From: Candidatus Saganbacteria bacterium
GTDB lineage: Bacteria > Margulisbacteria > WOR-1 > XYC2-FULL-46-14
Assembly (NCBI GenBank): GCA_013202975.1
Contig: JABMQY010000005.1
Span: 1-49,240, forward strand
Length of the DNA: 49,240 bases
Direction of reading: 5' to 3'
This document shows, piece after piece, positions 47,701-49,240 of the stretch. Position 1 is the first letter of the stretch. Each line of letters opens with the position of its first letter. The position numbers and the translations under genes are program-made. A model generated the notes under the pieces. That model did not search any database. It was not told the DNA's origin and worked only from the letters and a program-made list of their open reading frames with translations.

Positions 47701-49236
47701 CGCATCAGAGCGGTTTTTGAAAATTACCTCCTTATAACGGGTGGCAATCTCAGTGTCTTCCTCAAGTTTTTTATTATTCTTCATTACCCGCATCAAAACC
47801 GGAAGACAAAACATTAGGGTCAACAGCCGCAGCGGATCATTTGTGTTTTTGAGTGTTTGTGAAGTGGTAAACAAAACATTTTTATCATGGATCCTCTTCC
47901 TTAGATTTCGAATTTCATCCATGTCCTGGAATAATCCGCAGATTGAAAAGAGGAGCCTGGAATAGCATTCTGGCGAAATTGGAACTTTTTTCTCAAAGAA
48001 ATTAGTAATAAAAGCAAACAAATCAAAACCGGTTGACTTATCAACCAGGCGGTCAACCAGAGCAAGGTCAACCTCATTTGTATTCAACCGAACCCCGCTG
48101 GCATTTACCGTGAATGACCTAAAAAAGGACTTTATCCGTCCAAACTGGATATGCATATAATCAGCCAGGATTTTTTTAAATTTCGAAAGAGCGATAGGTA
48201 TCCCCAAATAACGGTGATAGAGCTCAACCGATTCCGGATCATGCAAATCGACCTCTTCGGTTTGATACATTTTCTTCAACTTTTGGGACAAAACCTGAAT
48301 ATAGCGGCCTCTTTGGTCCTGGGGTAAACGGCTATATCTGCCTGCAATATAATCAGTAGGATAAATCCCTTCATGCAATAGCTTATTTATGTCTTCAAAA
48401 TTGATTGCCTTTAATACATCTCCGGATGTGTTCTGGACAAAATAGTCAAAATTTACCCTGCTCGATTTAGAACAGGTCGAGGCAAGCATAAACAAACCAT
48501 CAGCAACTCTTTGAAATCCAAGCTTCTTGATCCGGGCGCTGAAAGCGGTAAAGCCTGCAAAAAGGGTTCTCTGGTTTATTCCCAACCCATCAAACTTTTG
48601 GGCAACCTCAAGCAGACTCACTATGTCATCAATGTTTTTGACATGCTGGCGCAACTCGGATTTTGCAAATGAATCAAAAAAGGTCTCTAGACTGAATGCC
48701 TCCGAGGTGTTTTCGTACAACGCTTTATACCTATCTGCAAACTTTCTTATTCTGGCAGGTGAATCCCCAATCCCGTATTCAACAATCAACTTTAATCCCT
48801 GGATAATCGCAGAATAAGGACGCTCCTCTTCAACCCAAGAATAGACAATCTCATTAACTGTTTTGCATTGCTTGGGAGTCAAAGCCAGGAATCGATGCTC
48901 TCTTTCTACTTTCAACAAACCGTTATATTCATCCAAAAAAGCTTCAAGATTCAACCCCTTTTCCTGAACCAAAAGGCAAAGCCGCAACTGCTCCTCAACC
49001 GCCCGTTTATACTCTTTTAAAGACTCACTCCTATAAATATCATATAGTTTATTGTCCCAAAAGACATAGTGCATTTCAGCAGAAATCCCATGGCTGCTAA
49101 ATTCCTGGGCAACTTCAAAGAATACCTCTCCTGCTTTTTCAATAAATCTGGTGCTGGGGTTTTTTTGGGTAGACCACAGAGCAAAACCAAAAACAGGAGG
49201 GAGATCATGCTCGAGAAATTTTCGGGCTAATTTCAT
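41791..49236 (-). CDS. Giant multidomain protein with kinase-like and sigma-54-like DNA-binding regions (5' end possibly outside the window)
   Basis: At least 2481 residues. The ATG is 4 nt from the window edge without a visible Shine-Dalgarno, so the gene may begin further out. Approximate layout: helical region 1-850; coiled coil ~860-935; SGDCT module 1 around C968; acidic linker ~1385 (EEESEEEKK); RQELRMSLQLKQTL near 1433, like sigma-54 region I; kinase-like domain ~1455-1700; DNA-binding region 1754-1870; SSDCT module 2 around C2177; proline-rich linker; C-terminal ~100 residues. The kinase-like domain keeps K1475, N1661 and D1676, but the catalytic Asp is replaced by G1656 (NGLAPRN). 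Residues 1778-1798 look like a helix-turn-helix, and VARRTVSKYYNEL at 1853-1865 matches the RpoN box. The modules have WVGNVYILE and VLVIDVIQ strands and a GNAT-like helix. It could be a regulator or an effector; function unknown. Confidence 0.72.
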   Translation of the reverse strand: MKLARKFLEHDLPPVFGFALWSTQKNPSTRFIEKAGEVFFEVAQEFSSHGISAEMHYVFWDNKLYDIYRSESLKEYKRAVEEQLRLCLLVQEKGLNLEAFLDEYNGLLKVEREHRFLALTPKQCKTVNEIVYSWVEEERPYSAIIQGLKLIVEYGIGDSPARIRKFADRYKALYENTSEAFSLETFFDSFAKSELRQHVKNIDDIVSLLEVAQKFDGLGINQRTLFAGFTAFSARIKKLGFQRVADGLFMLASTCSKSSRVNFDYFVQNTSGDVLKAINFEDINKLLHEGIYPTDYIAGRYSRLPQDQRGRYIQVLSQKLKKMYQTEEVDLHDPESVELYHRYLGIPIALSKFKKILADYMHIQFGRIKSFFRSFTVNASGVRLNTNEVDLALVDRLVDKSTGFDLFAFITNFFEKKVPISPECYSRLLFSICGLFQDMDEIRNLRKRIHDKNVLFTTSQTLKNTNDPLRLLTLMFCLPVLMRVMKNNKKLEEDTEIATRYKEVIFKNRSDAQALYDESKKAILSSSRSLLDGILNKNIILINSHIFETLIAYQQTMERIRQFEDDPELNRAILSQQKLLQDALRKLLLPYVHEKMRDPDQRIQRDILRTLIRTLERESLTNPKVRSILAPLYEASIFEASPELLDDLFSDAVDVKLNALRVLYKERIPNLRERTQNEIVDFIRMGVRKQVMGLPKKLKNESAKKGINSIYGKIQAVLKNRSLDLSAETLSGLREIQGKTTSLLSVSGSNGFNWDLLRDLSCELEYYLDQAGSDFTTNLSVSLEAEISFIFNQVDAVRELEEGIEPLIERINEEKTVYGLVSLLQNEIRENKKIIQDRLGDDEIDSLKRKIGKIEAERDQKLEELPKGKAGRSERKALNKMYREKINPLENSLKKLTQYPAFLSSLNTILADYVDQTALTDSSAQQTIYAIESELAKVEERILPAKTFYLVPSHSPGDIFKGWVSGDCTTGYLDQFLNQDFTNYRIYRSGDDGQKKWVGNVYILEAYYGGSRVLVIDVIQPQKKLDISHEDFVRGVVDGFREMLGAGDFDYLLMNDPKTASGLFGTVSNRREVRAAYIKLYGGIKEKVGPGQVTMRDKHGSFQSINNGRFNILWKHEELRTMDQDEFFEEIERYNGPDARRFLEAAKARSPRSFERKHQNRRKLDALLKYPAAAFSILARNLDRGEKIENIIFDKSFLGILARLGQVLKDKSLDSESMVDALIASIADLPVVSLNDNIVSVSSLLREINAAEPSVLTNYVWPQMERAEYKKARIILRSGEDNLSELAGLLGQFQESELDTSETTDSLQNKLFERRFKGSGLTPPKSLRNIFLSGESALFYMSGNERYLPFFAADSLSELKRAHKGLDPKDFREDDEEESEEEKKVGYSDLYDFIEDQRNILDQKGHQQPCGEPGGLGMGLHWTPRLVLQQRQELRMSLQLKQTLVDQLEMRLAAIDDPDKVKFFRIADTDQRTIKIVSKRLGPPGSKGVYQEIQNLLDLQEREIPGVLLPEIFGIAESQRTAYLLMHHVPNAVTLVDLIQRRKSLYELCQRNKTRLSSQELRFLLSEKPSEERGDILRGFLNKTAKRKYAGVIEALEENGKAGDWFSFIIDNNLALATSLPQDLFEEYQALKTTQITAQLGSLVATLHKEGVEFNGLAPRNIMIRLGDEIEFILLDHEDTKVHDKPLSDDERRKNLVDFGEEIGVFVRNPELSAVFMRAYLREMDGKFDRLKFPRTMLDLSKIYKDDKKHKKTRGLSAAQYSLLERIIEELAKDPNLNQSEIGENLKIEGTTISRVMSKKVSREIIEECKKSGEIPPNQRERIEEIIVELKMGDPKISAPRMTEILEERNYDVARRTVSKYYNELKKSGRFDEIRVRLEQAEVAAEVKDIAPAPVASDRFWFTPQRAYLENDSVEPVLDKMDPGLRTRYLSADTRVRRTQATERLFSVLRDHDTVHAFNQTQEYYTTFKERTRELGLEEDFDRPGQEYGFTLNGEIEPEEDVLLLGSGTSEILSAQVTALGDRKQESKLDLPQLVELLEQQRAVLIERIEVKADAADLLREYVNNLLLLITMSGRTWDDLLTAYEQNRQMDCLLKLEELYRDNLGNELINREDNLDLREGLKNELRERTAIVSEMTRRSVVEDAHEEGEGVGVNNYRMVLSAKDADELARGGISSDCTDIRSDFAFHETVPQHFFDPGFLSFRLYENNDWVGNVYLLVEESEGEPVLVIDAIQFQTNHRYLASRGAILDNIIEQMQNYSEEHGFSELDMSKFISNRSSNYYYLDGRYPERLLEVEKVGGFRHLRDLALWNSSSWRNEYLETNSPGNPNAERQVLPLRLIWRAEEEIEIVEVDPQALLAQREAALPVPESLPATSPAPVPGPLPQRVQTRAEVLLNNPQVSSEQRIFLNFVYESLLEARGADDEEVRDALHHVYQMMQSEGGRVPPNFVLGVDNMETGQVVEIRGRRVGNRWQREIGEGQRR

Positions 49237-49240
49237 AAGA

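Noticed and set aside
1-49240. CRISPR arrays, transposases, integrases, tRNA or rRNA genes
   Set aside because: No regularly spaced direct repeats, no DDE or recombinase motifs and no cloverleaf-like sequences were noticed; the heptamer repeats are too short and contiguous to be CRISPR.

Overview
The window reads as a dense, A+T-rich bacterial chromosome segment from an anaerobe. The signs are an NfnAB-type electron-bifurcating transhydrogenase, a single-cluster ferredoxin, the oxygen-sensitive radical-SAM thiamine enzyme ThiH, and no respiratory genes. The mix of ordinary housekeeping genes with giant unrecognised proteins suggests an uncultivated candidate phylum, possibly Margulisbacteria/Saganbacteria (WOR-1). 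That placement is inference; no marker gene here settles it. No tRNA, rRNA, CRISPR array or insertion sequence was seen, and no gene-free stretch exceeds 300 bases.

Layout. 0.1-5 kb: ssb, an exported SagB-like nitroreductase and an LCP-family protein (+ strand), then adenine deaminase and thiH (- strand). 4.9-7.5 kb: a Tat-tagged CheR-like methyltransferase and a radical SAM protein, divergently transcribed. 7.5-12.4 kb: thiG, isocitrate dehydrogenase, nfnB, a hypothetical gene and nfnA. 12.5-22.1 kb: five large paralogous hypothetical genes (families A and B) plus one small gene, all on the - strand. 22.1-27.1 kb: split dipeptide ABC transporter genes enclosing htpX, lemA and a ferredoxin. 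27.2-36.3 kb: a signalling or effector-like cluster. It has a PPP-type phosphatase, two ADP-ribosylglycohydrolases, two caspase-like (clan CD) proteins with calcium-binding tails, and an HD hydrolase fused to a HYD1-like ADP-ribosyltransferase domain. 36.4-49.2 kb: a three-gene operon of unknown proteins and a protein of at least 2481 residues. That protein combines a helical region, two copies of an SxDCT module, a degenerate protein-kinase-like domain and a C-terminal sigma-54-like DNA-binding domain with an RpoN box.

The unifying observation is a promoter motif, TGAAATTT-N12-NNCGATAW, with identical spacing. I find it upstream of 12 transcription units, all of them encoding the unusual or unrecognised proteins, and none encoding the recognised housekeeping genes. 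It fits an alternative sigma factor (ECF-like TGAAAY-N16-CGWTA, or FliA-like TAAA-N15-GCCGATAA). The odd genes scattered from 4.9 to 41.7 kb therefore look like one regulon. Housekeeping genes instead carry extended -10 boxes (TGNTATAAT) or ordinary sigma-70 promoters. In both classes the -10 box often lies only 5-9 nt before the ATG, which predicts many leaderless mRNAs.

The likely logic is a co-expressed regulon of protein-modifying enzymes: ADP-ribosyl transfer and removal, phosphate removal, caspase-like proteolysis and methyl transfer. Large helical proteins of unknown role are made alongside. A giant protein that may itself bind DNA or RNA polymerase lies just upstream of the 36-42 kb operon. 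Heptanucleotide tandem repeats and short palindromic elements are scattered between genes and inside conserved genes.
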